Below are positions 42,477-54,600 of a stretch of DNA of 64,000 nucleotides, in pieces. The translations under genes and the position numbers were made by a program. Below the pieces are notes generated by a model, which did not search any database, was not told the origin of the DNA, and worked only from the letters and a program-made list of their open reading frames with translations. Source of the DNA: Tipula vernalis (Eukaryota; Arthropoda; Insecta; Diptera; Tipulidae); contig OY282558.1 of NCBI GenBank assembly GCA_958295665.1, positions 328,573,106 through 328,637,105 of the forward strand. The letters are read 5' to 3'. Positions within the stretch are counted from its first letter, which is position 1. The number at the start of each line of letters is the position of its first letter.

Positions 42477-44612
42477 AACCAACAGCATGTATATGCAAAA
42501 ATGGCTTACATAATTAAAAAACATTATAAAAAGTTAAAAAAATGTATACAATAAAAGAATAAAAGATATAACGACATCAATAGATCAAACAATTAACAAC
42601 AAAACAAAAAGACATTTAAAACAAAATCTTAGCGATTCGTTTTTTAAATTCATCCCTGGAAATATTGAAATCGAAACAATCTGCTACGGCGTTGAGATCT
42701 CGTTGAATGCGCACTATAGGACCATGGAAGCTGTAGTTGCTACTTGCAGTCGGAATATGAAGAAGTTCCCGGGGGCGTAAGTTGCGTTGAGGAGCATAAA
42801 TATTAAAACATGAAAGAATGTCAGAACAGTCTATTTTACCACAAATGATGTCACGCGCAAATGTGGCACTTGCGCATGTACGTCTAGCACTTAGAGATTG
42901 GAGATCCAGAAAACGGCATCGGTCTACATATGGTGATAGTCTGAAATTATTGTTCCGCTCGAAAGACGGTAATTTTCTGAGAACAAATACCAAAAACTGT
43001 TTCTGAATACTTTCAATTCTGATTGAATGAGACTCATAGAACGGAGACCATATGACAGTCGCGTACTCAAGCTGTGAACGAACAAATGAAGTGTACAGTG
43101 ACTTGAAAGTTAATGTGTCGTGAAAATCCTTCGAATTTCTTTTAATAAACCCCAACATCGAAAAGGCTTTATTAACAACCGCATCGATGTGAGAGTTAAA
43201 CGTTAAATCCGAGCTAAAGATAACGCCCAAATCTGTAACCATATTAACTCTCTTTAAACTAACGTCATTTAGATAATAGTTAAAAACTACAGGAGACTTA
43301 GATCTGGAATAGGTGATCACGTGACACTTATCAACATTCAGAAACATAAGGTTAGTAACACACCAACCGCAAAATGTGTTGAGGTCCCGCTGAAAGTGAT
43401 CGCGATCCAATTCACATGAAATATTTGCATATATTTTCATGTCGTCAGCAAATAGAATACAGTCTGCGAATTTCAAGCAATCAACAACATTGTTAATGAA
43501 CAATAAAAACAATAATGGACCCAAGTGACTACCTTGAGGCACCCCAGATGTCGCAATAAAACATTCTGAGAACGTATCGTTGATCTTGACAAACATTTTG
43601 CGATCCGATAAATAAGACATAAGCCAATTTAAGGGAATAATGTCGCAATTAAGTTCACTGAGCTTATTCACTAATAACCTGTGATTAAGTTTATCGAAAG
43701 CTTTAGCGAAATCGGTATAGACCACATCGACTTGAACTTTCGAGGCAACAGAATTAATTAGATTATTTTGAAAGACCGCTAAATTTGTGACCGTTGAGCG
43801 GCCAGGAAAAAATCCATGCTGACGTGTGCTAATAAGTTGCTTGGAGTGGAAGTAGATCACTTTGTTAACCATTGACTCGAATACTTTAGGAATGCAAGAC
43901 AGTATTGCAATTCCACGATAATTTGTTACATCACTGCGGGAACCGCTTTTGTGGATCGGTATGATACTTGATGTTTTCCACAGATCAGGAAATTTACCTT
44001 GGCTGAGGCTCAAATTAAATAAATGGCATAAAGGAGCGGCAAAACCAAATGCACACTGCTTCAATAGAGACACTGGTAAACCATCTGGTCCAGGACCTTT
44101 AGAAACGTCCATGTTCATCAAAGCCGTCATTACGTCAAGTTCTGAAAAAACAATTTTTGAATTATTGGTGTTAACTACTTTAGGAGATAATGAGCTATCC
44201 TTAACAAAAACACTGCTAAAATATTCAGCGAAAAAACCACAGATTGCCTCTGGATTATCTGATTTTCGACCATGGAATTCTAAAAATGGCGGCAAGCCGT
44301 TATTATGGTTCTTATTTTTGACAAATCTCCAGAAATTCTTCGGATTACATCGCAAATCGTCTTCAATATCAATTATGTAATTGTTATAGAGGAATCGGTT
44401 GAGATAGCAAAACTGCTTGCGCAAAGACTTAAACTGGATAAAGTCATGGGCCAACCCTGTACGCCTATACTTCCTATGACATTTATTACGTAGGACTTCA
44501 AGTTGTTTCAGTTCTTTGGTAAACCATGGGACGTTGCGGGTATGAGACTTTCTAATTTCACATAATATTATTTTATTTTTAATTTTCATTTTATTTTTTT
44601 ATGATTAAATTT
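42477..44612 (-). mobile_element. Jockey/CR1-like non-LTR retrotransposon, 5' truncated
   Basis: The element consists of an RT frame, a 3' untranslated part (42477-42615) and the tetranucleotide tail. The 5' side stops near 44590-44612, where a foldback element's target duplication begins, so ORF1 and endonuclease are missing. Confidence 0.8.
42616..44589 (-). CDS. Non-LTR reverse transcriptase, 657-codon open frame (5' truncated)
   Basis: The frame starts at an internal methionine (44589), after the point where the endonuclease domain would lie. VPWFTKELKQLEVLRN and the linker up to residue 130 come first. RT blocks follow in order: MDVSKGPGPDGLPVSLLKQC, WKTSSIIPIHKSG, NYRGIAILSCIPKVFE, QHGFFPGRSTVTNL, VVYTDFAKAFDKLNHRLL (catalytic Asp), SGVPQGSHLGPLLFLLFIN and the FADDMKIYA active site (about residue 378). 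The thumb region and a C-terminal domain with RLSPYVDRCRFLDLQSL complete it. No RNase H is present, consistent with Jockey/CR1-like clades. The absence of stops over 1.97 kb suggests recent insertion, though the copy cannot mobilise itself. Confidence 0.88.
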   Translation of the reverse strand: MKIKNKIILCEIRKSHTRNVPWFTKELKQLEVLRNKCHRKYRRTGLAHDFIQFKSLRKQFCYLNRFLYNNYIIDIEDDLRCNPKNFWRFVKNKNHNNGLPPFLEFHGRKSDNPEAICGFFAEYFSSVFVKDSSLSPKVVNTNNSKIVFSELDVMTALMNMDVSKGPGPDGLPVSLLKQCAFGFAAPLCHLFNLSLSQGKFPDLWKTSSIIPIHKSGSRSDVTNYRGIAILSCIPKVFESMVNKVIYFHSKQLISTRQHGFFPGRSTVTNLAVFQNNLINSVASKVQVDVVYTDFAKAFDKLNHRLLVNKLSELNCDIIPLNWLMSYLSDRKMFVKINDTFSECFIATSGVPQGSHLGPLLFLLFINNVVDCLKFADCILFADDMKIYANISCELDRDHFQRDLNTFCGWCVTNLMFLNVDKCHVITYSRSKSPVVFNYYLNDVSLKRVNMVTDLGVIFSSDLTFNSHIDAVVNKAFSMLGFIKRNSKDFHDTLTFKSLYTSFVRSQLEYATVIWSPFYESHSIRIESIQKQFLVFVLRKLPSFERNNNFRLSPYVDRCRFLDLQSLSARRTCASATFARDIICGKIDCSDILSCFNIYAPQRNLRPRELLHIPTASSNYSFHGPIVRIQRDLNAVADCFDFNISRDEFKKRIAKILF

Positions 44613-45555
44613 ATACTGTTAAAGTTAGCCGAAAGTTGCCAGCCGAAAGTGAAAATTTGATAATGCAGATTGTGTTGTTAAAATTCCAGCCCAAAATAAA
44701 AAAATTAGTAGCTAGTTATCAGCCGAAAGTAAGCAGGATACATGAATTTAAATAAAATTTTTTAGTCGTCGAAAATATCCGAAAATCAGAAGAATCCACA
44801 AAATTGGAATAAAATCAGCCTCTAGAGTTGAATCGTTGCATATAGCTATTGAAGGAAAAAAATCTGTTCAAGTTTCTCGTGGGAAACCTCGGAAAATTCG
44901 TTTTTAAAAAAATCATTAGAAAATTTGTATAAAATCAGCCTATAGAGTGTTATGTCTGGAGATGTATTTTGCTGTTGTGACTTATCACTAGCTATCGCAG
45001 GAAAAAAATTCAGTTTAAGTTCCCGTGGAAAATCTCGGAAAATTTAAAATGTTTCCAGCCGAAAGTAAGAAATGAATGAATTAAATGAGTCTCTCCGAGC
45101 TTTCCCATGGGAAACTTGAACTGAGTTTTTTTCCTGCGATAGCTATTGGCAAGTCACAACAGCAAAATACATCTCCAGACATAACACTCTAGAGGCTGAA
45201 TTTATCCAAATTTTCTAATGAATTTTGGAAAATCATATTTTCCAATATTTCTCACGGAAACTTAAACTGAATTATTTCTGCGATAGCTATTGACAAATCA
45301 CATAAAAACGATTCAACTTTAGATATACACTTCAGAGGCTGATTTTATTCCAATTTAATGGATTCACAAAGGTGGGTTAAACAAAGTTTTCCTCGTAAGA
45401 CTATTTACAAAAGCTTTTATTGCAATTCATGTATCCTATTTACTTTTGGCCGATAACCACCACATTGTTTATTTTCGGCTGGAATGTTAATAACTTAATC
45501 TGCATTATCGACTTTTCAATTTCGGCTGGAATCTTTCGGCTATCTTTAACAGGGT
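44613..45555. mobile_element. Foldback DNA element with 9-bp target duplication, 943 bp
   Basis: The whole interval is an imperfect palindrome. The ends are 'ctgttaaag.tagccgaaag' and its complement, and inner words such as 'tcgcaggaaaaaaa' and 'gacataacactct' also pair across the centre near 45085. It is flanked by attaaattt at 44604-44612 and again at 45556-45564. A 9-bp duplication fits Mutator-like (MULE) transposases, which often mobilise long-inverted-repeat elements. No coding frame. Confidence 0.83.
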
Positions 45556-45564
45556 ATTAAATTT

Positions 45565-46850
45565 TGTGTTTTTGCACCACCATTGTGCACAAATCCATTT
45601 TAATTTAAAGCTATATGAAGAAGTTTTGTGTTTTTGGTTTGGCGCTCAGTTGATGTTAAAATAGGTGTGTTCTTTTGGTTTATCGATATGTTCGCGTGTG
45701 AGCTATTTTGTGATCGAAATGTTCGAGGTGGTGAGCGAATGAGTGATTGAGTAACTTAGTGAGCCGCCACAAACACCTCCCTCAAGTGATTACACATGCG
45801 CACAGAGAAGGTTAACTAGAGCAAAGGAGGCAAACAGGGATGCCCAATCTTCCTACGATGGGGATAGGGCTGGAAGGGTAGGGGCTTTGGAGGTTTTTGG
45901 GAGTGGACTCTGTTTTAATTTATAATTTGTTTGTTAAACTTTAAATGAACATTTGTTTAAGTTTAGTTTAAATTTTAATTCCAAATTTGTATTTAAATAA
46001 TTTCGGCCCTGCTTAGGTAAGTAAAGTTTAGAATTGACTAACTTATCTCGATTTCGATTCGTTTTCGATTTTCAGGAAGTGCCGTAGAACTTTTCTCAGC
46101 TTTCCAGAACCTTAAAGCATCCAGTGGATATAAAGTTTTTAGAAATTGTGTCGTCCTGTGCACCAGTAGCGGCTGCTGACTTAAATTTTCATTTAAAAAG
46201 ACTCATTATCTCGTAAACCATCGAGTTACAGACTTAGTAATTTCAAATCTCTTCCTAGGCCACCCTTGCTCAAATCACCGTAGGGAATAAATGATACATG
46301 ATTTTGAAGAGGTTTAAAAATTCTTACTGCCTGCGATGGTTTAGTTTTTTCGTTGGAATATCCTGAACAGGCTTTTCTCTGTCATCAAGATTATCTATGG
46401 TATATGTTTTATATTAAATAAAGTTATATGTTAACTCGAAATAGTAACAAAATATTCGCTTCGCCATTTTGGATTTCAACACAACTCAATCCCACTAGTT
46501 TCGTCAATGCAATTTTGAATGTATCATGTGTGTTCAGATAACAACAAGTGAATTTTAATCAATACATTGCCAACTGCTTGCATGCATTATAGATTGGTTT
46601 TGCACATTGGAACATTGGTATTGTAACCTCCGAGCAATCAAGTTGTGTTTTATAATTAATATTTATTTTGGTTTTTTATAAATACAGTTGTGTTTGTGTT
46701 TTGTGTGCCATTCGGCTAAGTGATTTTTGATTAACTCTTGCTGTAATTATTTGTTATATACCAAATTAATTGTGATATGTCAATGTATTACGCTTACGAC
46801 TGTTTGAATTTAATGTGATATGTATGTAACTTTAACAACTTATTTTTTGC
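45565..46850. other. Non-coding stretch
   Basis: A slightly GC-richer patch lies near 45760-45890 but has no reading frame or RNA fold that I recognise. Confidence 0.45.
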
Positions 46851-48700
46851 TGTGGTTTGTGCGTAGAAATTATTGTGAACGTTAACGAAAATCGCAAATT
46901 ATTCAATGCTTTGATAAGTAGGTTTGGTGAAAATAACGCCACTAGGCCTTTTTTTGTAAAAGTTGATGAGTGTAGCTCCACTTTTAATATTGAGTCTGAC
47001 TCCAAACTCCTCAGTAATTCGATGAGGCCAGTGCAAGCTGTCTAACTACTTCGTTGACTAATAAAAAATATTTATATATCAGTCCTATTGATCCATCCGT
47101 TTCACCTGACCTGAGAAGTTAAATACATCTGAATAAACTGTTACTCGCTAAAGATCGGGTAATGGACAGATCACTGACGTTTGTTTCCTTTAAAATTGGA
47201 TTGATGGAGTCCCATTTCGACCTATTTAATAATTCAGACGACTGGCCTTCTGGTGTATTACTCCGGAAATTTACAAATTATCCACGCATAACAAAAAACC
47301 GAACTGACGAATATTTTCCTCTCGTCTTATGCCCTATGATAGATATCTGCAAATGGACACTTGTAAAAAGGGTGGTGGTATTGTAGTTGCAGTTTCTAAC
47401 AAATATTCATCCAGTCCGACAACATTGGCTAATTGCGATGACGAAATTGTTGCTGTTCGTGTATGATTCCTGTCATTCAGGCTGTCAGTGTATCACTGGT
47501 TTGCGGACACTAGAGAAATCTATTATTATTCCAATTATAACAGATATTGTATAGGAGATTGTTGATGACAATTTGACTCTTATCAATATAAACGATGAGA
47601 TTAAAAATTTCATCTACGAAATATTTCATTTTTTCTAGTATTTTTCACTCTCCGCTGAATATTTCAGTTATAATTGAATGCTACGAGTTGGTTGAAGAAA
47701 ATGTAAACTTATGGATTTTCAATTTTAAAATGGGCGATCACCGTTCTTTAAATACATTACATTTTCATATATTGAGCGAATTCCATCGAATCATTAATCT
47801 AGGTGTTGAGAGATTTATCCCTATGATGAAAGCTTCAAGTGCAAAGAAGGAACCGTGTTATAAAGACAAGGCTCACAAAATATGTAAATTATATCCTAAT
47901 GTTGTTCTCGTTTGATGTATTGCGTAAAAAGTACATTTATTGTATATTTTGGAACTTGAATCCATAATTAAATCGAAGCCAAATCAGTCACTTTTGGCTC
48001 TTTATTAATTACAAAATAAAATCTAATTTTTACCCTTCTACGATGTTTTTAAAAGCCGTGCGGGATACTTGTGATTTGTTTGCTGATTTCTTTGAAGCTG
48101 TATAAAATTCAAAATCTAATTTCAATTTTACCAAAGCCTTTTGAGAAACTAGTTAAAAAGCAATTGTGGTTTCATTTTAAGACATTCATTTCTCGCAGAC
48201 AGCACGAATGTTTCCATGGTAGGTCAACTGTTACTAACTTAGTTTTCTTCACAAATTGTATTTTATGTGTTATATTAAATGTTATTATTGTATAGGTCGT
48301 TTGCACTGATTTCTGCAAGACCTTTGACAAGATCTTTGGATTGTAACTTTTTGATCACTTGATTGGATTAAGTCTTATCTGGAATTTAGAACTCAAATTG
48401 TGAAAATTGGTAGTTTCAATTCAAGAGTGGTTGATGTTTCTTCCCCATGCTCTTTATTCTTTTTGTAAATGATGTGGTAAATTGTCTGAGTCATTCCGAC
48501 ATTCTAATTTGTGCGGGCGACATTAAAATTTTCAAAACTATTTCTTGCGTCAATGATGCAATTGACTTTCATTCTGATCTGACAAACTTCAAAGCTTGGT
48601 TAAAATCTTATAATTCGATGCCAAACATCTCCAAATGCAAAACAAAGTAACCAAATGCAATATTCTAATTTGTTAAAAGGTTTTCTAACAATTTGTCATT
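46850..48700 (+). pseudogene. Decayed non-LTR retrotransposon
   Basis: Fragments are spread over three frames. RSLTFVSFKIGLMESHFD (about 47168) looks like the start of an endonuclease domain. SILPKPFEKLVKKQLWFHF, SRRQHECFHGRSTVTNLVFF and a VCTDFCKTFDK block (about 48130-48330) are RT motifs similar to those of the minus-strand LINE at 42616-44589. MLFILFVNDVVNCL with a degraded active site (ILICAGDIKIF) follows at about 48447-48540. Stops and frameshifts are frequent. It belongs to the same broad clade as its neighbour but is much older and oppositely oriented. Confidence 0.7.
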
Positions 48701-50200
48701 GAAACTTTATATGTCTCATATTCTGATGTTATAAACTATTATTATAGCGACTCCAACTACTATTACAGCGATAAGAATTGTGCCAACATTAGCAAACCCA
48801 CATAATATCGAAATTGCATTAACAATGTTTTCTCCTTTTCTGACTTGGTGTTAAGATGCGAATTGACGGGGTTAGTTGCTGTGTGATGCTTGGTACTGGT
48901 ATTACATAAATAGATTGGCCGAGTTACTGTCCGTGCCAGTTGGGCCTGTTACTGTAACAAGACCGCTGGCTTTAGACTCACAGCCAACCGGAAAATGAAA
49001 TTTTTCTGTTGGTTATGTACTCGTATTTTGTCCTTTGCATGATAAAATTCACTTGATTTTAAAATAGAAATAGAAAATATTAATGCTTAAATTTGTAGAA
49101 AGAACAGAAAAATCTGTGAAACATTTTCAATCCAGAGTTGTTATAGAAGGGCTTTATTGCACAGGTAAAGAAATTCGAATTAGCAGATTATGGGTTTCAC
49201 CCAAAAATAACTAAACTCAAGAACTTACATGGGCAAGTAGCTAACCATATCTACTGTGTAAACAACCGAGATAAGTGCTATGTGAGGTAGGAGGCCGGTT
49301 ATTATCTTACTGGCTTAAACATCAAATATCGCTTTCACTGGAAATATGATGAAATATCACTTTCTCGCCAAAATTGTTTAAAATTTGAAAACGAAACGGG
49401 GAAACTAAAGTTTTATAGATAAAACACTTAATTCTTTAAAATATTTAATTCTTTTTCCAAGAAATTACATATTCATACAAATAGCTGAAATAATTTTTTA
49501 GTACCGAAGAAAGTATTGTGTTTGGTTAAAATCAGATTCTTTAAGAAACGTGTTCTAAAGTCGGAAATTTATGTTTTTATATTCATTCATTCAGACATGT
49601 CGTTAAATTTCTAATGCATGGCTATTCAAATAAAAATTTATAATTTAAAATTGAATTGTTTGGTTCGTGCTGTATGACTTACGTTAACAGAAAACGGGTG
49701 GCCTCAGAACGCAAGGTTATTACTAAAACTCAAAGTAAACAGAGACATCTGGAACATAAAGGAAAATAAATTAAATTTCTAATGTTAACCCTTTATATTA
49801 TATTTACATATAGTAACTAAATTAAATTTAATAATTGGCGTACCATAAATAAGTTGAATGTTTGAAGAATATAATAAAAGAATTATTAAGAATTATAATA
49901 GTTAATTGCCTGTGCTCTACTACACAAATAATATAATTGAATCGAAAGTAACCAACTATTTACAAACATACTGACATAATAATTTCATTATGTTGTTAAG
50001 TGTTATTCTTAACCGGTGGAACTAACCTACATTACCATTTCAATATGATTGTAAATATTTAATCGATTTAACAGATAATAGAATTTGGCCCATTATAACA
50101 TGTAAATATATATTTAAGGTCAGCCGTGGTTTTAAAAATGATGTCACCGTGAAATCTGATCCGCATGTAACTGCTCTACTGAACAACTCTTTAAGCTTCT
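48701..50200. other. Non-coding stretch left of the tRNA array
   Basis: AT-rich, no gene recognised. Confidence 0.45.
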
Positions 50201-50201
50201 T

Positions 50202-50223
50202 GTCACGCGGGAGACCGGGGTTC
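50202..50223 (+). pseudogene. tRNA-Asp relic at array edge
   Basis: Only the anticodon-to-T-arm part survives (gtcacgcgggagaccggggt region). The 5' half and the acceptor 3' strand are absent. Confidence 0.85.
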
Positions 50224-50474
50224 TTTTATGAAACCACCGATATTTTATAGTTGATTTGTTTAAAATCTACATTTATTACAGTTATTAAGTCACTATGAAG
50301 ATAACTATGATGTACCATGAAGTTGCTCATTTTTGATTATCGGATAAAAGAACCACGGTACTCTAAGACGCTCAGTATAACTCAAGTAGAATACATTTTT
50401 TAACCTACATGAAATCTCTTGCTATTTCTTGATATCTGAGATTGTAAGAAATGGCATCTTTAGAACAAAATATA

Positions 50475-50546
50475 TCCTCGGTAGTATAGTGGTAAGTATC
50501 CCCGCCTGTCACGCGGGAGACCGGGGTTCGATTCCCCGCCGGGGAG
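50475..50546 (+). tRNA. tRNA-Asp (GTC), consensus copy
   Basis: This 72-nt gene defines the array consensus. The acceptor stem is TCCTCGG with CCGGGGA and discriminator G. The anticodon GTC is at positions 34-36 in the loop CCTGTCAC, with a perfect five-pair stem. The A box (tagtatagtgg) and B box (ggttcgattcc) are intact, so RNA polymerase III should transcribe it. A TTTT terminator lies about 7 bases downstream in 'gttatctttta'. A TATA-like 'aaaatata' sits directly upstream. It would decode GAC/GAU codons. Confidence 0.95.
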
Positions 50547-50803
50547 GTTATCTTTTATGGAACCACCGATATTTTATAGTTGATTTGTTTAAAATCTACA
50601 TTTATTACAGTTATATTGTCACTATAAAGATAACTGTAATACACCATAAAGTTGCTCATTTTTAATTTTCGGTTAAACCAACCATAGCACTCTAAGACGC
50701 TCAATATAACACAAGTAGACTAAATTTTTTAACCTACATGAAATCTCTTGCTATTTCTTGATGTCTGAGATTGTAAGAAATTGCATCTTTAGAACAAAAT
50801 ATA

Positions 50804-50850
50804 TCCTCGATAGTATAGTGGTAAGTATCCCCGCCTGTCACGCGGGAGAC
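50804..50850 (+). pseudogene. Truncated tRNA-Asp, 47 nt
   Basis: Matches the array gene through ...gggagac, then breaks into spacer-like 'tcaaatagaggaag' just before the retrotransposon. Position 7 is A (tcctcgatag), not the array's G. The T-arm and 3' acceptor are lost, so it cannot make a tRNA. Confidence 0.92.
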
Positions 50851-51014
50851 TCAAATAGAGGAAGTTTTTTTTTATTTTTATTTTTTTTTTTTATTTGCAC
50901 TAGCCCCAAAAATAGGAGCCATATGGCCCGATTTCAAAATTTACTATTTACATACAAAATTTTATTTTTTTTTTATTTTTTCCTCTTATTCAACTTTCAT
51001 TCATCGATCCTCTT

Positions 51015-53711
51015 TCATACTATTATCCCATTCATTTTAATAAATTCATACACCTCCTTATACCCATTTGTTCCCATTCGTAATAAATCATTCAAATTCC
51101 TTGCACTCATAAGGACATCGAACATTCTTCTACTCTGAGTAAAATTAGGACAGTGCAGAATTAAATGTTCAATGTCCTCCACAATCAAACATCTTTCACA
51201 TAAATCATCCTCAATCAAATGACGTTTCTTTAGACTTTCTTTCCAATTTCCATGATTCAATCTCACTCGTTCCATCGTTCGTATCATTGCAGTGTTCCCT
51301 TTGAGCTCCTTAAAGAAAGGTTTACTCAAAGGAGCTTTGCACCATTCAAAGTACTTCTTGCCTTTCACACGACTCTTTTCAACAAATTCCCTCTCCCATT
51401 TTCTCCACAGATTCACCTGAAATACACGAAGTACATCTCTTGCATCCATAAATTCATATTCAGTTTCTTCCTCAAGCATACAACCCCTTTTCGCAAGCAT
51501 ATCAGCTCTTTCATTACCCTCAATCTGTAGATGCGAAGGTATCCATTGAATGATCACCTCGCTCCCACAAGATTGAAGGTATTCATATATCATTTCAACA
51601 TACACATTGCCTTGAGTACCCCCACCCCTGTTAATTAAATCCATTCCGCTCTGGGAGTCGGAGAATATAACTACTCTCCTCCTCCCTTCATTCATTGCCA
51701 ACTTAATTCCTTCCATAATCCCAATCAACTCTGCATTCATTATACAGATGTTACCATTAATTCTCAGCATTTTCTCTTTTTTCATAGTTGGAATAAAAAT
51801 TCCCACACCTACCCGATCCTCATTTACACTAGCATCTGTATACACTTCCACATGTGCAAAAAAATTCAATTGCATTTTTCTAAATTCTCTCTTAACCGAT
51901 AACTCATTCATCATCGCTTTTGTTGTGTCTCCAACATTCAAACACACCGTAAGACCATTCGGAGGAACTCTCGGACACACTTGTCGGATCTTGGAAAATA
52001 AGTGAAAATTTTCCAAAATTATCTTCGCCCTTTGTGTCTTCCGGAAAACCGTTCCTCCTTGCAACCTTACTTTCATCTCATTTACTAACACGTTGTCTTT
52101 GGTCAACATTCGCACAGTCTCTCGCACGGTGATCCATTCTCTCTTATAATTGAGAGGTGAATCACCCAATTCAGACCATAGAGTTTGTATTGGGGTTGAA
52201 TTAATCGCCCCCAATACCACTCTAGCACATGCATTCTCAACTTTCATTAGCTTTTCAAACCCGACCTTGGACCCGTCACCATACACGCTTATCCCATATG
52301 CAATCTTGGCAGACACTAGCGCCTTTCGCAACATGTCAGTCACACTAGGATGAACTCCCCATTTCGGTTTACTCACCCTTTTGATCACATTCAATCTGCT
52401 CTTGCAATTATCGGCCAACTTTTCCATATGCACCTTAAAACTCAATCGCTTATCAATCCAGATTCCCAAATACCTAGTCAAAGTCACATATTCAATACTC
52501 TCGTTATAAATTTTCACATCAATTCTTCGTTTGGAATGAAAAGCCATACTGTAACATTTTCTCGTATTTACACGCAAATTCAATTCCGTTAAACCTTGTG
52601 TTACCTGATTCACACATTCCTGAGCCCGATTCAGTGCCTCGTCAATGTTTCTTCCCTTGCCTATCAAGACAAAGTCATCTGCAAATTGCAAAATTACCTT
52701 ATCCGCGGAATTAAGTGCATGAATCGAGCTCGTATACAGATTGAAGAGAGTCGGAGAGATCTTACTCCCTTGTGGAAGGCCAATATTCACGGCTCCCTCC
52801 AACCTGTACCCCTTCCACACAAAACTAACTTACGCTCACCATAAACTCATATACCCACTTACAAATTTTCCAAGAGAAACCCAAGTTTAAAAGAACCTGA
52901 GATAGTTTCCCTGGAACCACATAATCATATGCCCTCTCGATATCCAGAAAAACCGCCACAACATTCTTATTTTCCTTTCGTACTTCCCACACAAACTTTT
53001 CCACGCATTCATTAGCAGAGTGATTGCGCCGGAATCCAAAGGTGGTTTCTGGCAACAAATTACCCTCATTCACGAATTTATCCAATCTTCCTTTCATCAT
53101 TCCATTCACCATCTTAACAAAAACATTCAACATACATACTCCTCTGAAATTTGTTGCCAGATTCCTATCCCTGTCCTTCTTAGGAATTGGAACCACTCTG
53201 CTCTCCTTCCATTTTTCCGGTATCTGGATACTCATCCACACCTTATTTAGAATTTGCAACAACGTTCCTTTTGCTTCAAATTCCAAATCAACAATCATTC
53301 TATAACTCACTCTATTAGTTCCAGGGGTAGTGGATTTTGATGAATCCAGAACCCCACAGAACTCGTCCCATTCAAATTCAACACACATTTCATTTACAGA
53401 TTCACTGTTATTTTGAGGTAACACGCATTCATTACTTTCACCTAAATTATTCCGTACATCCGTCATCATTTGTAGAATTGATTTTCATTCTCTCTGTCAT
53501 CTAAAACGGCATTTCTGCCTTGTGTTTTATGACCTCTCACTCTATTAAATTTATCCCATACATCCTTCGTTGTAATTCTCTGTGTCATATGAGACACATA
53601 CTCCCGCCAACTTTTCCTTTTCGCTCTACGGATAGCTTTTTTTAGCCTTGCATTCGCCCTTCCATAACTTATCCTACACTGGTGGCATATACACCTATTA
53701 AATTCACTCAA
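51015..53711 (-). pseudogene. ORF2 C-terminal part: RT, RNase H, finger (frameshifted)
   Basis: Read downward: a linker with RRAKRKSWREYVSHM (about 53630); the RT blocks TTPGTNRVSYRMI, WKESRVVPIPKKD, TTFGFRRNHSANEC and VVAVFLDIERAYDYV (catalytic Asp); then GLPQGSKISPTLFNLY and the active site LQFADDFVLIG (about 52690). RNase H has EVYTDASVNEDRVG, NAELIGIMEGIK, VIFSDSQSGMD and LQIEGNERADMLA, so its acidic residues are all present. The C-terminal finger is CERCLIVEDIEHLILHC. An RNase H domain after RT places it in the I/R1/LOA group. Frame changes occur near 53470 and 52823; the 601-codon stretch from 52820 to 51015 is open. Confidence 0.88.
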
Positions 53712-53791
53712 GTTTATTATTTATGTCATTCACTCTCTGTATTTCATCCTCAAGTTGGTTGACCTTATTTATTTCATTCATCATGAGAATT

Positions 53792-54559
53792 TCATTCATA
53801 CATCTGGACCCATTTTTTGCTATTTATAATGCTCTTTTGCTCAATGTCTACATTTACACCACCTATACAAGCGTGAATCAAATAATGATCACTACCCAAA
53901 TTCTCATCAGTAACATTCCAAGTGACTTGGGCCGCCAGCCCGCTAGACACTAAGGTAATGTCTATCGCGCTGGCTGTGGCCCCTACATACGCCATCCTTG
54001 TTGGTCTTCCATCATTCAATATTACAAGATCGGAATCCAGAATGAGGTCCGCCAACAAGTTTCCCCATGCATTATTCCTTTCACACCCCCATACCCCCGA
54101 ATGTGCATTCATATTACCCCCCAAAATTATGTCACTTTTTCCTCGCACCCACTCAAAAAATTTCTTAATATCTCTCAAGCCTTTTTCTCTATCACCCGCA
54201 GATTCAATTGTGGTTGCATATACACTTACAATTAACAAATGTCTATCCAGATTCCGAGTTTTGGCAGCGACCACTTCAATGTGTTCAAAATCAGGGACCT
54301 GCACTGTTTGCAGCGTGATATTGGATCGCGCCAATATCGCTACTCCCCCGTAACCATCGGCCCTCGGTCTGGATAGAAAATTGTAACCATTCACTCGAAA
54401 CGTCTTGTTCTCACGTTCCCATGTCTCACTTAATAGCATTACATTCACATAATTATTGGCCAGATAAGTCCGCATCATATCGCCGTTGGCATACATGCTG
54501 CGGATGTTAATCTGACCAATACACATACATTCATTGGATCTTACCATTCGCTCCGTCAT
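53792..54559 (-). pseudogene. ORF2 N-terminal part: AP endonuclease domain
   Basis: Starts MTERMVRSNECMCIGQINIR. Endonuclease motifs: INIRSM, LLSETW, YGGVAILAR, SVYATT, IILGGNMNAHSGVWG, AIDITL and SDHYLI. This domain nicks target DNA to prime reverse transcription. In the GDFNAH-type motif, the usual catalytic Asp is Asn (GGNMNAHS), which would be expected to impair cleavage. The frame stops at 53792, with a frame change before the linker. Its start lies about 40 bases downstream of the ORF1 stop. Confidence 0.85.
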
Positions 54560-54600
54560 GCGGTTTTATTCATTCATCCTTTCATCCTCTTCTACATCTA

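Larger units (their letters stand above)
50202..50850 (+). repeat. tRNA-Asp array, left segment (diverged edge unit plus two units)
   Basis: The edge unit keeps a tRNA piece at 50202-50223 that jumps straight into the downstream flank. Its spacer is clearly more diverged than the inner units, as expected at the margin of a homogenising array. A normal 329-bp unit follows, then a unit whose tRNA is cut at 50850. Confidence 0.9.

Noticed and set aside
51252..54353. Several plus-strand frames of 70-140 codons
   Set aside because: Antisense shadows of the LINE ORF2, which has clear domain order on the minus strand.
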